NCBI RefSeq assembly: GCF_020023735.2
Contig: NZ_CP076444.2
Location: 310,001 to 374,000, forward strand
Reading direction: 5' to 3'
DNA length: 64,000 nt
Origin: Mycoavidus sp. HKI
GTDB lineage: Bacteria; Pseudomonadota; Gammaproteobacteria; Burkholderiales; Burkholderiaceae
How positions within the stretch are numbered: the first letter of the stretch is position 1; each line of letters opens with the position of its first letter. This document shows positions 19,814 to 28,874 of the stretch, piece by piece. Position numbers and translations under genes: made by a program. Below the pieces are notes generated by a model. The model worked only from the letters and a program-made list of their open reading frames with translations, was not told the origin of the DNA and ran no database searches.

Positions 19814-20024
19814 CGCATACCTAAAAAGCGCACACGATACCGGGTTGTTCAAATTACCTTCGCTTGCCTACAGCCTTATCAAATCGCCGATCATTTCTAG
19901 CTTTCCGATTTCAAAAATTTTATCTAAAATCGGTCACGACAATTCTGAAATTAACGGTCACGATAAATCTGAAATGACCGGTCACGCTCCTGAAATGGAC
20001 GGTCACGATGCGCTGAAATACGCA

Positions 20025-20031
20025 CGAAGGT
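20025..20031. repeat. Right 7-bp target duplication of the IS21-family element
   Basis: CGAAGGT direct repeat immediately after the right end (TACGCA) of the inner element; matches 17157-17163. Confidence 0.85.
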
Positions 20032-20085
20032 GATAGCCGCTCCCTCGTCTGGCATGTAGTCAAAGCATTGTGTGAAATACAGTGA
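20032..20085 (+). pseudogene. Detached 3' end of the regulator fragment
   Basis: Seventeen codons plus TGA that continue the frame of the 16750-17163 fragment when the IS21 element and one target copy are removed (DSRSLVWHVVKALCEIQ). The last codons run into the 10/20-bp repeat at 20071. Confidence 0.6.
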
Positions 20086-20120
20086 AATTGCGTGAAATAC
20101 AGTGAAATTGTGTGAAATGA
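20071..20120. repeat. Tandem repeat, GTGAAATAC/AGTGAAATTG units
   Basis: Two 20-bp units (20071-20090, 20091-20110, differing only in the first base) plus half a third (20111-20120). Each is itself two diverged 10-bp units built on GTGAAAT. Lies between the regulator end and the transposase stop inside the outer element. Function unknown; could be replication slippage. Confidence 0.85.
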
Positions 20121-20126
20121 TTTAAC

Positions 20127-20674
20127 TTAAACTTGATGGGGTTGCACAAATTTTATGGCCAGCTGAGCGATGCGCTGTGCACAGTTGCTACGAGCAGGCA
20201 CGTTAAGTTCTATACGGCCTAATTCGGGAGCAGATGCCATCGCTTTCCACAAGTATTGATCAGGATGATCCACTTTGCGATTCCAAGAGGCACGAATTAA
20301 CCAATCGACTCCATCTGGACGCGGTGCAACAAATAAGTCGTAAATATCCGCTCGCGATCACACACGCTAATCATGCGCGTTTTAGGGCATCCAGCTTTGA
20401 GGGCCGTCAATTGCTTTACGCCCTCGAGCCACTTCACGCTTTCTTTTTTATCAATCGGCTTCTTAACGTGCTGTTTCTTTTTGCCCAACTCACTCAGATC
20501 GCGTGCCCACGCTTTCATTCCCAGTACGCCTAGTGGCAATCCTTTCGGGGTAACTGCCAACATACTGTGCATCATGAATACACGTACATGTTTGTTGCTG
20601 CAATAGCTCAGACCTTCCGTGGCCGGTAGATGCGTTAAATTAAATTCTGACTTCTCTAGCGATTCTTCCGACAA
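20127..20674 (-). pseudogene. IS4-family Tn5-type transposase, N-terminally truncated and frameshifted
   Basis: Reading on the minus strand: SEFNLTHLPATEGLSYCSNK, GLPLGVLGMKAWARD, PIDKKESVKWLEG, TRMISVCDRE match the catalytic middle of Tn5/IS50-group transposases, including the second catalytic Asp in CDRE. A single missing G after GATCGCGAG shifts the frame; in the other frame the protein continues ADIYDLFVAPRPDGVDWLIR then ASWNRKVDHPDQYLW and ends at 20127. The first ~100 residues, including the first catalytic Asp, are absent: homology starts right beside the terminal inverted repeat. Non-functional remnant. Confidence 0.85.
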
Positions 20675-20693
20675 ATTTGTGGGTAATCCTGAG
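20659..20693 (-). repeat. Right terminal inverted repeat, outer element
   Basis: 35 bases, exact inverted copy of 16761-16795. Confidence 0.9.
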
Positions 20694-20702
20694 GGTTATA
20701 AA
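20694..20702. repeat. Right 9-bp target-site duplication of the outer element
   Basis: GGTTATAAA, matches 16752-16760. Lies only seven bases from the hemB stop codon. Confidence 0.9.
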
Positions 20703-20709
20703 GGGTTTT

Positions 20710-21756
<1,047 letters not shown>

Positions 21757-21765
21757 TTATGGGAA

Positions 21766-21872
21766 ACGAGCGTTGTAGATATTACATGCGCTCCCCGCTT
21801 CTCCTCCCTGAGCGGGAGCCTGCTGCTTAATTCACAGGCTTTTTCCCGCCGCTTTGACGGCGGCTTTTTTTT
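21766..21872 (+). ncRNA. Candidate small structured RNA between engB and hemB
   Basis: On the plus strand, where no protein gene lies, three consecutive hairpins occur: GCTCCCCGC/GCGGGAGC (21790-21798, 21812-21819), AGCCTG/CAGGCT (21817-21822, 21835-21840) and CCGCCG/CGGCGG (21846-21851, 21858-21863) followed by eight T after one C. Hairpins one and two share AGC and could be alternatives. A TATATTAT box lies at 21753-21760. This looks like an independent short RNA ended by an intrinsic terminator; it matches no RNA family that I recognise. It could also be only a read-through terminator region. Confidence 0.45.
21846..21872 (+). terminator. Intrinsic terminator, plus strand
   Basis: CCGCCG-CTTTGA-CGGCGG stem followed by C and eight T (21865-21872). 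No plus-strand gene ends nearby, which is why I suspect a small RNA upstream of it. Confidence 0.75.
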
Positions 21873-21893
21873 GCTCACTTTCACACCATTATT

Positions 21894-22532
21894 TTAGGTT
21901 TGATGAGTCGGTTTCAACCATGCTTCGATCGTGTGTTGCGCATCATCGAGACCCACGCGCTTTAGAGTTGAAAAGAGTTGTACCGTGAGTTGATTCGGCA
22001 GGCCTAATCGCATGGTGTATTCAGCGAGCTTTTGCTGTACCGTGCGGAGCGTATTAATGCTGGCTTGCCGGGTCAATTTGTCGGCTTTAGTGAGCAGCAT
22101 ATGAATCGGCTTGCCGGTTGAGGCAAACCAATCGATCATCTGCCAATCAAGCTCCGTGCATGGGCGGCGTGCATCCATCAGTAAAATTAAACCGCATAAC
22201 TGTGTCCGTGTCTGTAGATAACCGCCGAGTAATTGCTCCCAATGTATCTGCACGCTAGCCGGGACTTCAGCGTAGCCATAGCCGGGTAAATCAATCAGAT
22301 GGGCGCGAGGTTGATCGGCCGGGCCGACTGAGAAATAATTAATATGCTGCGTACGTCCCGGCGTTTTGCTAGCAAAAGCAAGCCGCCTTTGATTGCACAG
22401 TACGTTAATCGCACTTGACTTGCCAGCGTTAGAACGGCCGGCAAAAGCGACTTCTGGTAATGGCGATGGAGGCAGATCGCGTAAATGATTGACGGTAACA
22501 AGAAACCGCGCTTGGTGAAGCAAGAAAGACAT
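21894..22532 (-). CDS. engB: Ribosome-biogenesis GTPase EngB/YsxC
   Basis: Essential small GTPase for late 50S assembly. 212 aa. G1 [15 protein letters not shown]2/linker [13 protein letters not shown]3 [12 protein letters not shown]4 LLTKADKL all present. Gene order hemB-engB (both minus) follows Burkholderia; start ATG at 22532. Confidence 0.95.
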   Translation of the reverse strand: MSFLLHQARFLVTVNHLRDLPPSPLPEVAFAGRSNAGKSSAINVLCNQRRLAFASKTPGRTQHINYFSVGPADQPRAHLIDLPGYGYAEVPASVQIHWEQLLGGYLQTRTQLCGLILLMDARRPCTELDWQMIDWFASTGKPIHMLLTKADKLTRQASINTLRTVQQKLAEYTMRLGLPNQLTVQLFSTLKRVGLDDAQHTIEAWLKPTHQT

Positions 22533-22659
22533 AAATGTGTGCCTTGAAGGCGGTAGAAAAAACTTACACCCATTTGACGCCAGCTGCCACGTGGTGGTTT
22601 AACTTAAACCGGCATAAGCTTATGGTGGCCGTTTATAAACCTTGGAAAAGTCCTTATTG

Positions 22660-22665
22660 TATAAT
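22660..22665 (+). promoter_or_regulatory. Consensus -10 box upstream of cytochrome c4 gene
   Basis: TATAAT in an A+T-rich stretch 70 bases before the ATG; no convincing -35 at the right distance. Probable promoter of the cytochrome gene, divergent from engB. Confidence 0.45.
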
Positions 22666-22735
22666 ATAAAAATCAAGTAAAAAGCCTATTAGACCGGTTT
22701 TGAGAGACAACAACAAAACGAGACAAGGGGGTTCT

Positions 22736-23380
22736 ATGAGCCGGCCATACAAGTTCTGGCGAGTGATGTGGGTGGGATTAGTGGCGTACACAGCGGCGGC
22801 CTACCCGCACAATATGTCAGTAAAAATAGATACTGCTCGTGGTCAAGCAATTGCAAGCCAGGTATGTATCTCCTGCCATGGCGTAGAGGGCGGCGGGGCA
22901 ACGGGTCTCGCGCCTAATCTTGCTGGTCAGCATATTGAATATCTGTATAAACAGTTACTTGATTACAAAACTAAGCCCGGTGACAAAGCGCCAAAACGCA
23001 ACAATCCTATTATGGCAAGCTTTTCCTCAGTACTGTCTGAACAAGACATGTGGGATGTCTCAGCTTATTTTGCTGGCTTGCCAGAAAAGCTCGCTTTTGC
23101 GCACAGCCAGGAGATGGCAGCGCATGGCCAGCAAATCTGGCGTGGCGGCATCGCCGAGAGAGGCGTGCCAGCCTGTGCCGCATGCCATGGCCCAACGGGC
23201 GCTGGCATGCCAGTACAATATCCGCGCTTAGCCGGCCAATGGCAAGATTACACGATCACGCAATTGCAGGCCTTTCAACAAGGTGAGCGTGCTAACAATG
23301 ACCCTATGCAGGCGATTGCAGAGCGTTTATCAGACAAAGAAATTAAGGCGCTGGCAGATTATATTGCGGGTCTGCGCTAA
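22736..23380 (+). CDS. Periplasmic diheme cytochrome c4
   Basis: Electron carrier between the bc1 complex and terminal oxidases. Start at ATG 22736 after an AAGGGGG ribosome site; 214 aa. Signal-like N-terminus (WRVMWVGLVAYTAAAYP), then two heme-binding CxxCH sites: CISCH (residue ~44) and CAACH (~146), each within its own half, with axial Met candidates (NPIMASF, DPMQAIA). A Burkholderia-type neighbour of resB/ccsA, which build such cytochromes. Converges on the fic gene, overlapping it by four bases. Confidence 0.92.
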   Translation: MSRPYKFWRVMWVGLVAYTAAAYPHNMSVKIDTARGQAIASQVCISCHGVEGGGATGLAPNLAGQHIEYLYKQLLDYKTKPGDKAPKRNNPIMASFSSVLSEQDMWDVSAYFAGLPEKLAFAHSQEMAAHGQQIWRGGIAERGVPACAACHGPTGAGMPVQYPRLAGQWQDYTITQLQAFQQGERANNDPMQAIAERLSDKEIKALADYIAGLR

Positions 23381-24906
23381 GCTTCTGGAGGCATAGCTTT
23401 GAAAACATCGTCATAAATTTCCTCAAACCTTAAAATCTCAGCATCTTCTAGGTAAGAGAAATATTTATCACGTTTAGCTTTGGACAACTTTCCTTGATTT
23501 TGATGGACAAAAATAATAAATTTATCAAGCGCTGTTCCTGGCCAATCGAATTCTTCATTTAATTTTGCATAGAGGGTGTCGCGTTTAAGTAAAAATTGGA
23601 GTTCCTGCTCAAGATCTTTTTCGATCACTTGCTTTAAACACAATAATAAAAACTCGACCTGTGGGGTTGCATCGAAATACCGATACAGTAATGCATCGTT
23701 TCCTCGTGCTGGAATGTCGGGTGTGATCGGATAGTAATCGGTTAAGCGTTTTAATGGTTTTGAGAAGGCTTCTAGCGCACAAATATACTCATCTAGCCGA
23801 GCTTTCATCACGGCTGATACGGGTAAGATAAACCCACGTGGAGTAAAGCCTCGGCGTGTCAGTACCTCATGCACGAGGAAGCGGTGAATACGGCCGTTGC
23901 CATCCATAAATGGATGCAAAAAAACAAAAGAGAAAGCAGCTAATGCAGCCGCGATGGGGGCCGCTATCCCGTCTTCTTCAGCTAGGTGATTGGTCCAAGC
24001 GATCCAGTCCTTCATTAGTGAAGGAATATCTTCGGGGCGAGGTGGCAGGAAATCGACGCGATGGAGCCCATTATTCAGTTCTCGGCCAACATAATTTTGG
24101 CTGTTACGATAGCCTACCTCACGAAAACGTGCATCAACCACAATATTTTGGAGTAAGCACAAACGTTCTTGTGTCACGGGCTGGGGGTCGCTTGCTTCAC
24201 GCAGTGCTTGCATGAAACGCTCGGTTTTGTTGCCGCTTGGTTTTTCTCGTTCAAGGTCAAATGAATATTGGGTTTCTTTCAAATAGAGCCAGGCAGCTGC
24301 TCGCTCGAGGCTACGTGGGTTGTAGCGCATGAGGGCACGATTGACCGCACCTGCCAGATCTTGCTCTAAGAATTTTTGGATAGTAGGTGTGCGCCGTACG
24401 ATTGGGCAAAATTGGAAGCTCCCTATCAGGTTATTTTCAATGCGGAACCGTTCGCTACGGACGGGTTTGTTGTAATTTACATAGAGTTTGTTGTCAGCTA
24501 GTTGAATGTAAGTCCTTTTTTTATTTGTATCCGGTACGTTAAGCTGTGTGTTGGTCAATCCTTCATACAAGAAGCCGAGCCGTCTTAAGCTATGCGCTTG
24601 AGTTGATTTTTGTAAGGCCGTTTCCAATTGTGTTTTGCCGTCTTGGATAAAGAGGCTGCTTAAGATTTCGAGATTTATACCTTCATATCGCAAAGCAAAC
24701 TCAAGATGGCCTAAAATAGTGTTTTCTGGCGCGTAACTTTGACGAAAATTTTGCTGTAAATGGTCGGCATGATTGACGGTTTCGCGTGATTGAACGTTGC
24801 TTTTGATGAAAGACGGGCGCCAATGGGGGCGTGTTTTCAATTGATATGCTTCAACTAGCCACGTATATCCTACAGGCTGTTGGGTTGATAAGTCATAATA
24901 GGTCAT
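23377..24906 (-). CDS. Fic-domain protein (putative AMP-transferase)
   Basis: 509 aa. The Fic core HPFMDGNGRIHRF (about residues 332-344) matches HPFx(D/E)GNGRxxR with the catalytic His, so AMPylation or a related NMP transfer is plausible. Upstream, LKETQYSFDLEREKP resembles the inhibitory helix (S/T)xxxE(G/N) of class II Fic proteins, but with Arg after the Glu. The N-terminal ~200 residues and the C-terminal ~130 are of the Fic/DUF4172-like accessory type without further recognised domains. Its stop overlaps the cytochrome c4 stop. Not part of the Burkholderia core order at this place, so it is an acquired gene. Targets unknown. Confidence 0.88.
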   Translation of the reverse strand: MTYYDLSTQQPVGYTWLVEAYQLKTRPHWRPSFIKSNVQSRETVNHADHLQQNFRQSYAPENTILGHLEFALRYEGINLEILSSLFIQDGKTQLETALQKSTQAHSLRRLGFLYEGLTNTQLNVPDTNKKRTYIQLADNKLYVNYNKPVRSERFRIENNLIGSFQFCPIVRRTPTIQKFLEQDLAGAVNRALMRYNPRSLERAAAWLYLKETQYSFDLEREKPSGNKTERFMQALREASDPQPVTQERLCLLQNIVVDARFREVGYRNSQNYVGRELNNGLHRVDFLPPRPEDIPSLMKDWIAWTNHLAEEDGIAAPIAAALAAFSFVFLHPFMDGNGRIHRFLVHEVLTRRGFTPRGFILPVSAVMKARLDEYICALEAFSKPLKRLTDYYPITPDIPARGNDALLYRYFDATPQVEFLLLCLKQVIEKDLEQELQFLLKRDTLYAKLNEEFDWPGTALDKFIIFVHQNQGKLSKAKRDKYFSYLEDAEILRFEEIYDDVFKAMPPEA

Positions 24907-24962
24907 TGAATTGACTCAACGATGGATGCGAAATAGCAAAAGTAAGCGTGTTTAATATTTTT

Positions 24963-25065
24963 ATCGCAAAAATGAGCGCGAAATCGCAAAAATGTGCGCA
25001 TTCGACGATTTTATCGCAAAAATGTGCGCATTCGACAATTTTCCCGCAAAAATGTGCGCGATTTA
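24963..25065. repeat. Short tandem repeats with core CGCAAAAATGTGCGC
   Basis: Four adjacent units: 24963-24982, 24983-25012, 25013-25042 and 25043-25065. The two middle ones are 30 bp and differ at one base; the outer ones keep CGCAAAAATG(T/A)GCGC. A weaker fifth copy (TAGCAAAAGTAAGCGTG) is at 24934. They lie just upstream of fic, between it and resB, and could be an operator array or a mobile-element scar. Confidence 0.85.
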
Positions 25066-25219
25066 GTCTGTCTGAACCAATCGAATATGTTCTGTGGCAG
25101 CATCGAAAAGCCGTGAGCGGCTATATTCCAATAGGCAAAGGCCGAATTAAATTAAGTGCCGATGCTTGCCTGGCCCACCGGCGATCAGCGATTGTGTGCA
25201 GAGCAGACGAGGCACGTCT

Positions 25220-27355
25220 GTGAAATTGAATTCAAATACTCCGCTCAATACAAAACGCTCTTTATCGAAAAACACCATTGAATTACTCAGTTCGATGCGT
25301 TTTGCGATTGCCTTATTGGTGGTGCTCGCGATCGCGAGCATTATTGGCACAGTGCTTAAGCAACAAGAGCCCTATCCTAATTATGTTGCTCAGTTCGGCC
25401 CATTCTGGGCTGAAATTTTTCATTCACTGGGCCTATACAATGTCTATAGTTCTTGGTGGTTTAGCGCAATCCTCTTGTTTCTAGTTGTCTCGCTTTCGTT
25501 GTGCTTATGGCGTAATGGCCCACACATGATTGCTGAGATGCGCAGTTGGAAAGATCGGGTGCAAGAAAATAGCTTACGCGCATTCGGGCATCGGGCTGAT
25601 TTTGAGGGGGCTCATGCCCGTGCGGAGACCGCCGCACGCCTGCAAAGGTTGATTAAGGCGAGTGGCTATCGCTATAAAGTAAAACAAAACGACGGTGGCT
25701 TGCTGATCGCCGCCAAGCGCGGCGCCTTGAGCAAGTTGGGCTATATCTTTGCGCATCTGGCGATTGTGGTGATTTGTATCGGTGGGTTACTTGATAGTAA
25801 TTTACCGGTGCGTCTACAAATGTGGCTATTTGATAAATCCCCATTGCAAGGCAATGCAGTGATTGCTGAAATTGCGCCTAAGCACCGGCTAAGTACGTCG
25901 AATCCAAGCTTTCGTGGCTATGCGTGGGTACCTGAAGGTCAGCATGTATCCACTGCCATTCTGAATCAAGTGGATGGTACGCTGATCCAAGATTTGCCAT
26001 TCACCCTCCAACTTAATCAATTTATCGTTGAATATTATTCAACTGGGATGCCCAAACGCTTTGTCAGCGATATTGTCGTTTTGGATAAAACGAGTCAGCA
26101 GCCTATTGCAGCTCGTATTGAAGTGAACAAACCTTTTATTTACCGTGGTATTGCTATTTATCAATCGAGTTTTGAGGATGGTGGGTCAAGTGTGCAATTC
26201 ACGGCTTATCCGATGGTGGGTTCAAAGGTGCGGTCTTTTCCGTTAAAAGGGCACATTAATAGCTCACTGTCCTTAACGAGTGACGGAGCAACCCTCGAAT
26301 TGACCGATTTCCGCGCCATTAATGTTGAGAATATTGCCGATGCCGACGGTAAAGCCGATGTACGTGGCGTTGCCCGCCGCTCATTGAAAGAGGCCTTTGA
26401 TGAGCGGCTGGGGTCTGGCGCTAAAACGTCTAAACCGCAAACGCTACGCAATATAGGCCCTTCTGTACAATATAAGATACGGGATACCACAGGCCAAGCG
26501 CGGGAATTCAATCATTACATGCTGCCGCTTGAAATTGATGGCGAATGGGTGTTTTTAGCGGGAATGCGCGAAAACCCGCAACAGCCTTTTCGCTATCTGC
26601 GCATTCCAGCCGATACGGAGCATACGGTGAAGACCTGGATGCAATTGCGCGCAGCGTTGCAAAACCCGCTCTTGCGCATAGCTGCCGCCAAGCGTTTTGC
26701 GGCGCGTTTAGCTCAACCGGGGACACCATTGCAATTGCAGCTGGAGCGAAGTGCGGCGCGCGTATTGGGTCTTTTTGCTGGGGATCAGGCGCTGACTCAA
26801 GCCATCCAGAATGACGGTGCAGATACGGCAGGAGGCTTTGCTGCGTTGGCGAAGTTTATCGAATCCTCTGTGCCTAAAGCCGAGCAAGCGAAAGCGGTAG
26901 AGTTATTATTGCGTACGCTAGAAGGGGCGTTTTGGGACCTTTGGCAAATCGTGCGTGAGCGAGCGGGACTGATACCTAATGTAGAGAATGCGGCTAATGG
27001 CCGCTTTGTGCAATCAGCCATCAATGCTTTATCCGATAGTTTTTTCTACCGCGCTCCGGTTTTTTTGCAACTTGACTCATTTAATGAAGTAAAAGCTTCG
27101 GTTTTTCAAGTGACGCGTTCGCCGGGAAAAAAGATTGTTTACTTTGGTAGTCTGTTACTGGTGCTCGGTGTGTTCGCTATGTTTTATGTGCGCGAACGAC
27201 GTGTATGGTTTTGGCTAAAAGAGAGTGAACATGACGCTGGCACAACAGTATTAATGGCCATGTCTGCTGCTCGTAGAACCCTCGATTTTGAAAACGAATT
27301 TGTCCAGCTGCGTCATCAAGTTGGCAGAACCCTCAATATACCTGACACTCTTTGA
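25220..27355 (+). CDS. resB: Cytochrome c maturation protein ResB (Ccs1)
   Basis: Partner of CcsA in the system II heme-delivery complex in the inner membrane. I choose GTG 25220 (KLNSNTPLNTKRSLSKNTIELL) because GAGG sits seven bases upstream; an in-frame ATG 54 bases earlier lacks this. 711 aa. Membrane segments near the N-terminus (LLSSMRFAIALLVVLAIASI, WWFSAILLFLVVSLSLCLW, YIFAHLAIVVICIGGLL), a large periplasmic domain, and a last segment IVYFGSLLLVLGVFAMFYV. Followed six bases later by ccsA. Confidence 0.93.
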   Translation: MKLNSNTPLNTKRSLSKNTIELLSSMRFAIALLVVLAIASIIGTVLKQQEPYPNYVAQFGPFWAEIFHSLGLYNVYSSWWFSAILLFLVVSLSLCLWRNGPHMIAEMRSWKDRVQENSLRAFGHRADFEGAHARAETAARLQRLIKASGYRYKVKQNDGGLLIAAKRGALSKLGYIFAHLAIVVICIGGLLDSNLPVRLQMWLFDKSPLQGNAVIAEIAPKHRLSTSNPSFRGYAWVPEGQHVSTAILNQVDGTLIQDLPFTLQLNQFIVEYYSTGMPKRFVSDIVVLDKTSQQPIAARIEVNKPFIYRGIAIYQSSFEDGGSSVQFTAYPMVGSKVRSFPLKGHINSSLSLTSDGATLELTDFRAINVENIADADGKADVRGVARRSLKEAFDERLGSGAKTSKPQTLRNIGPSVQYKIRDTTGQAREFNHYMLPLEIDGEWVFLAGMRENPQQPFRYLRIPADTEHTVKTWMQLRAALQNPLLRIAAAKRFAARLAQPGTPLQLQLERSAARVLGLFAGDQALTQAIQNDGADTAGGFAALAKFIESSVPKAEQAKAVELLLRTLEGAFWDLWQIVRERAGLIPNVENAANGRFVQSAINALSDSFFYRAPVFLQLDSFNEVKASVFQVTRSPGKKIVYFGSLLLVLGVFAMFYVRERRVWFWLKESEHDAGTTVLMAMSAARRTLDFENEFVQLRHQVGRTLNIPDTL

Positions 27356-27361
27356 AGTTAA

Positions 27362-28558
27362 ATGATGGAAAATTTACATGCCACTAAGTCGTCTATCAAA
27401 ACCGGCCTGTCTACGCCGTCAAGCCCAGAAGCTTTTCCTATGCAAACGCGATTAAACCGACTTACGCCGTTTGATTGGCTCTATTTAGGGGCGCTGATTG
27501 CCGGTGCTATTTTTACACTCATGCAGTATGGTCATAGTATGGACTACTACGAGCAGGCTATTTTGCTAGCAGCGGTACCGGTTTTTGGGGTGCTGGGTTG
27601 GTATTGGAAGCCCGTGCGCGTGTTGCTGGCACTCATCGCAGTTCTATCCTATTTAGCTATTGCTTTTTATCACGGTGAGCTGGCGCGAGCGGAGCAAGTT
27701 TTTTTCTTAAAGTATCTCTTATCGAGCCAATCCGCAATTTTGTGGATGAGCACCCTTTTTTTACTGGCAACGGTGTTTTATTGGGGCGGCTTACTGGCGC
27801 GCTCAACAGTGGGCGCTAAGCTGGGCTCGTGGCTGTGCTGGGCAGCTGTGTTATTAGGCTTTACGGGGATGATGGTGCGTTGGTATGAGTCTTATTTGAT
27901 TGGTGCAGATATTGGCCATATCCCAATTTCAAATCTCTACGAAGTTTTTGTATTGTTCTGCCTGTTGACGGCACTTTTTTACTTGTACTATGAGATGCAT
28001 TATCAAACGCGCGCATTAGGCGCCTTTGTGCTGCTTGTGATCAGTGCGGCCGTGGGTTTTTTAATATGGTACGCTGCTGCGCGCGAGGCTCAACAAATTC
28101 AGCCTCTGGTACCCGCCTTGCAAAGTTGGTGGATGAAAATTCATGTGCCAGCGAACTTCATTGGTTATGCCAGTTTTGCGCTAGCCGCGATGGTTGCCGT
28201 CGCTGCCTTGCTCAAACGCTACGGCGTATGGGTTGATCGTTTGCCAGCTTTGGTTGTGCTAGATGACCTGATGTATAAATCAATTGCCGTGGGTTTTGCC
28301 TTTTTTACCATCGCCACCATTCTTGGTGCGCTATGGGCAGCTGACGCATGGGGTGGATACTGGAGTTGGGACCCTAAAGAAACCTGGGCGTTAATTGTCT
28401 GGCTAAACTATGCAGCATGGCTACATATGCGGCTGATTAAGGGCTTGCGCGGCGCCTTGGCGGCTTGGTGGGCGCTGATTGGCTTACTGGTGACGATGTT
28501 TGCTTTCTTGGGGGTGAATATGTTTTTGTCTGGTCTCCATAGTTACGGGCAGTTGTAA
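27362..28558 (+). CDS. ccsA: Cytochrome c heme-lyase subunit CcsA (ResC/CcsB type)
   Basis: Delivers heme for attachment to CxxCH motifs. 398 aa multi-pass membrane protein. The tryptophan-rich WWD-type motif is present as WAADAWGGYWSWDPKETWAL, with heme-ligand histidine candidates in KIHVPANFIGY and LHSYGQL. Two adjacent ATG codons (27362, 27365) are equally possible starts. Together with ResB, DsbD, cytochrome c4 and petC in this window, gives a system II c-type cytochrome pathway. Confidence 0.93.
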   Translation: MMENLHATKSSIKTGLSTPSSPEAFPMQTRLNRLTPFDWLYLGALIAGAIFTLMQYGHSMDYYEQAILLAAVPVFGVLGWYWKPVRVLLALIAVLSYLAIAFYHGELARAEQVFFLKYLLSSQSAILWMSTLFLLATVFYWGGLLARSTVGAKLGSWLCWAAVLLGFTGMMVRWYESYLIGADIGHIPISNLYEVFVLFCLLTALFYLYYEMHYQTRALGAFVLLVISAAVGFLIWYAAAREAQQIQPLVPALQSWWMKIHVPANFIGYASFALAAMVAVAALLKRYGVWVDRLPALVVLDDLMYKSIAVGFAFFTIATILGALWAADAWGGYWSWDPKETWALIVWLNYAAWLHMRLIKGLRGALAAWWALIGLLVTMFAFLGVNMFLSGLHSYGQL

Positions 28559-28874
28559 TTATCTGTATCTTAACGTGGTGTCGATTCGGTGGTAAATTAA
28601 TTCCTCGCTCATTTCTATTCTCCTCTGCTTCAGAATAGCCTGGGGCTGACGTTTCCAACCACTTTCCGGTGGGCAGATACGATAATATGTTGATCTTCCT
28701 TGTCAATCGAGTTGTGACGCCGCTCAAGGAGGCGGCCTAGAAGCTTCAGCCCTCAGAATGAAACACTCTCCTGATTGGAGTTGAGTGCAATGCCGTTGTT
28801 TGCAAGCGATTGCGTGAGCCGCAATTCCGTGGAATCGGCTCAAAATATGAGTCGAATATGATAGATTTCGGCTT
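28559..28874. other. Intergenic tract, no recognisable gene
   Basis: 316 bases. No ORF with homology that I recognise. A short minus-strand frame (about 28720-28630, DKEDQHIIVSAHRKVVGNVS) looks like coding debris with a stop. Burkholderia has msrP/msrQ between ccsA and lysA; they are missing, and this tract marks the left edge of the accessory island. Confidence 0.5.

Larger units (their letters stand above)
17164..20024 (-). mobile_element. IS21-family insertion sequence (istA-istB)
   Basis: 2,861 bp. Both ends start TGCGTATTTCAGCG (right end has one extra C) and carry multiple copies of a TTTCAG-n-TCGTGACCG repeat: two near the left end, four near the right end. The 7-bp CGAAGGT duplications flank it. 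It encodes istA and istB on the minus strand, both intact, so it may still be active. It is inserted in the 3' part of the regulator fragment, thus after the outer element formed. Confidence 0.92.
16761..20693. mobile_element. Outer IS4-family (Tn5/IS50-group) transposon, defective, carrying a nested IS21 element
   Basis: Bounded by identical 35-bp inverted repeats (16761-16795 and 20659-20693) and by 9-bp direct repeats GGTTATAAA, so the boundaries are precise: it was inserted between the convergent genes dsbD and hemB. Inside, left to right: a regulator-gene fragment, an IS21-family insertion, a tandem repeat and a broken Tn5-type transposase gene on the minus strand. The transposase lacks its first part: its homology starts directly beside the right repeat. 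The left repeat likewise abuts a truncated gene. So the unit is a rearranged, passenger-bearing derivative that can no longer move by itself, though its ends are intact and could be served in trans. Confidence 0.85.

Noticed and set aside
20071..20120. Short repeats taken as a CRISPR array
   Set aside because: Units are 10/20 bp, adjacent without unique spacers and no cas gene is present.
24963..25065. CRISPR-like array upstream of resB
   Set aside because: Only four units, no unique spacers and no cas genes; fits a binding-site array or tandem repeat better.
25166..25219. Earlier start for ResB
   Set aside because: The extra N-terminus (MPGPPAISDCVQSRRG) is unlike the family and has no ribosome site, whereas GTG 25220 follows GAGG at seven bases.
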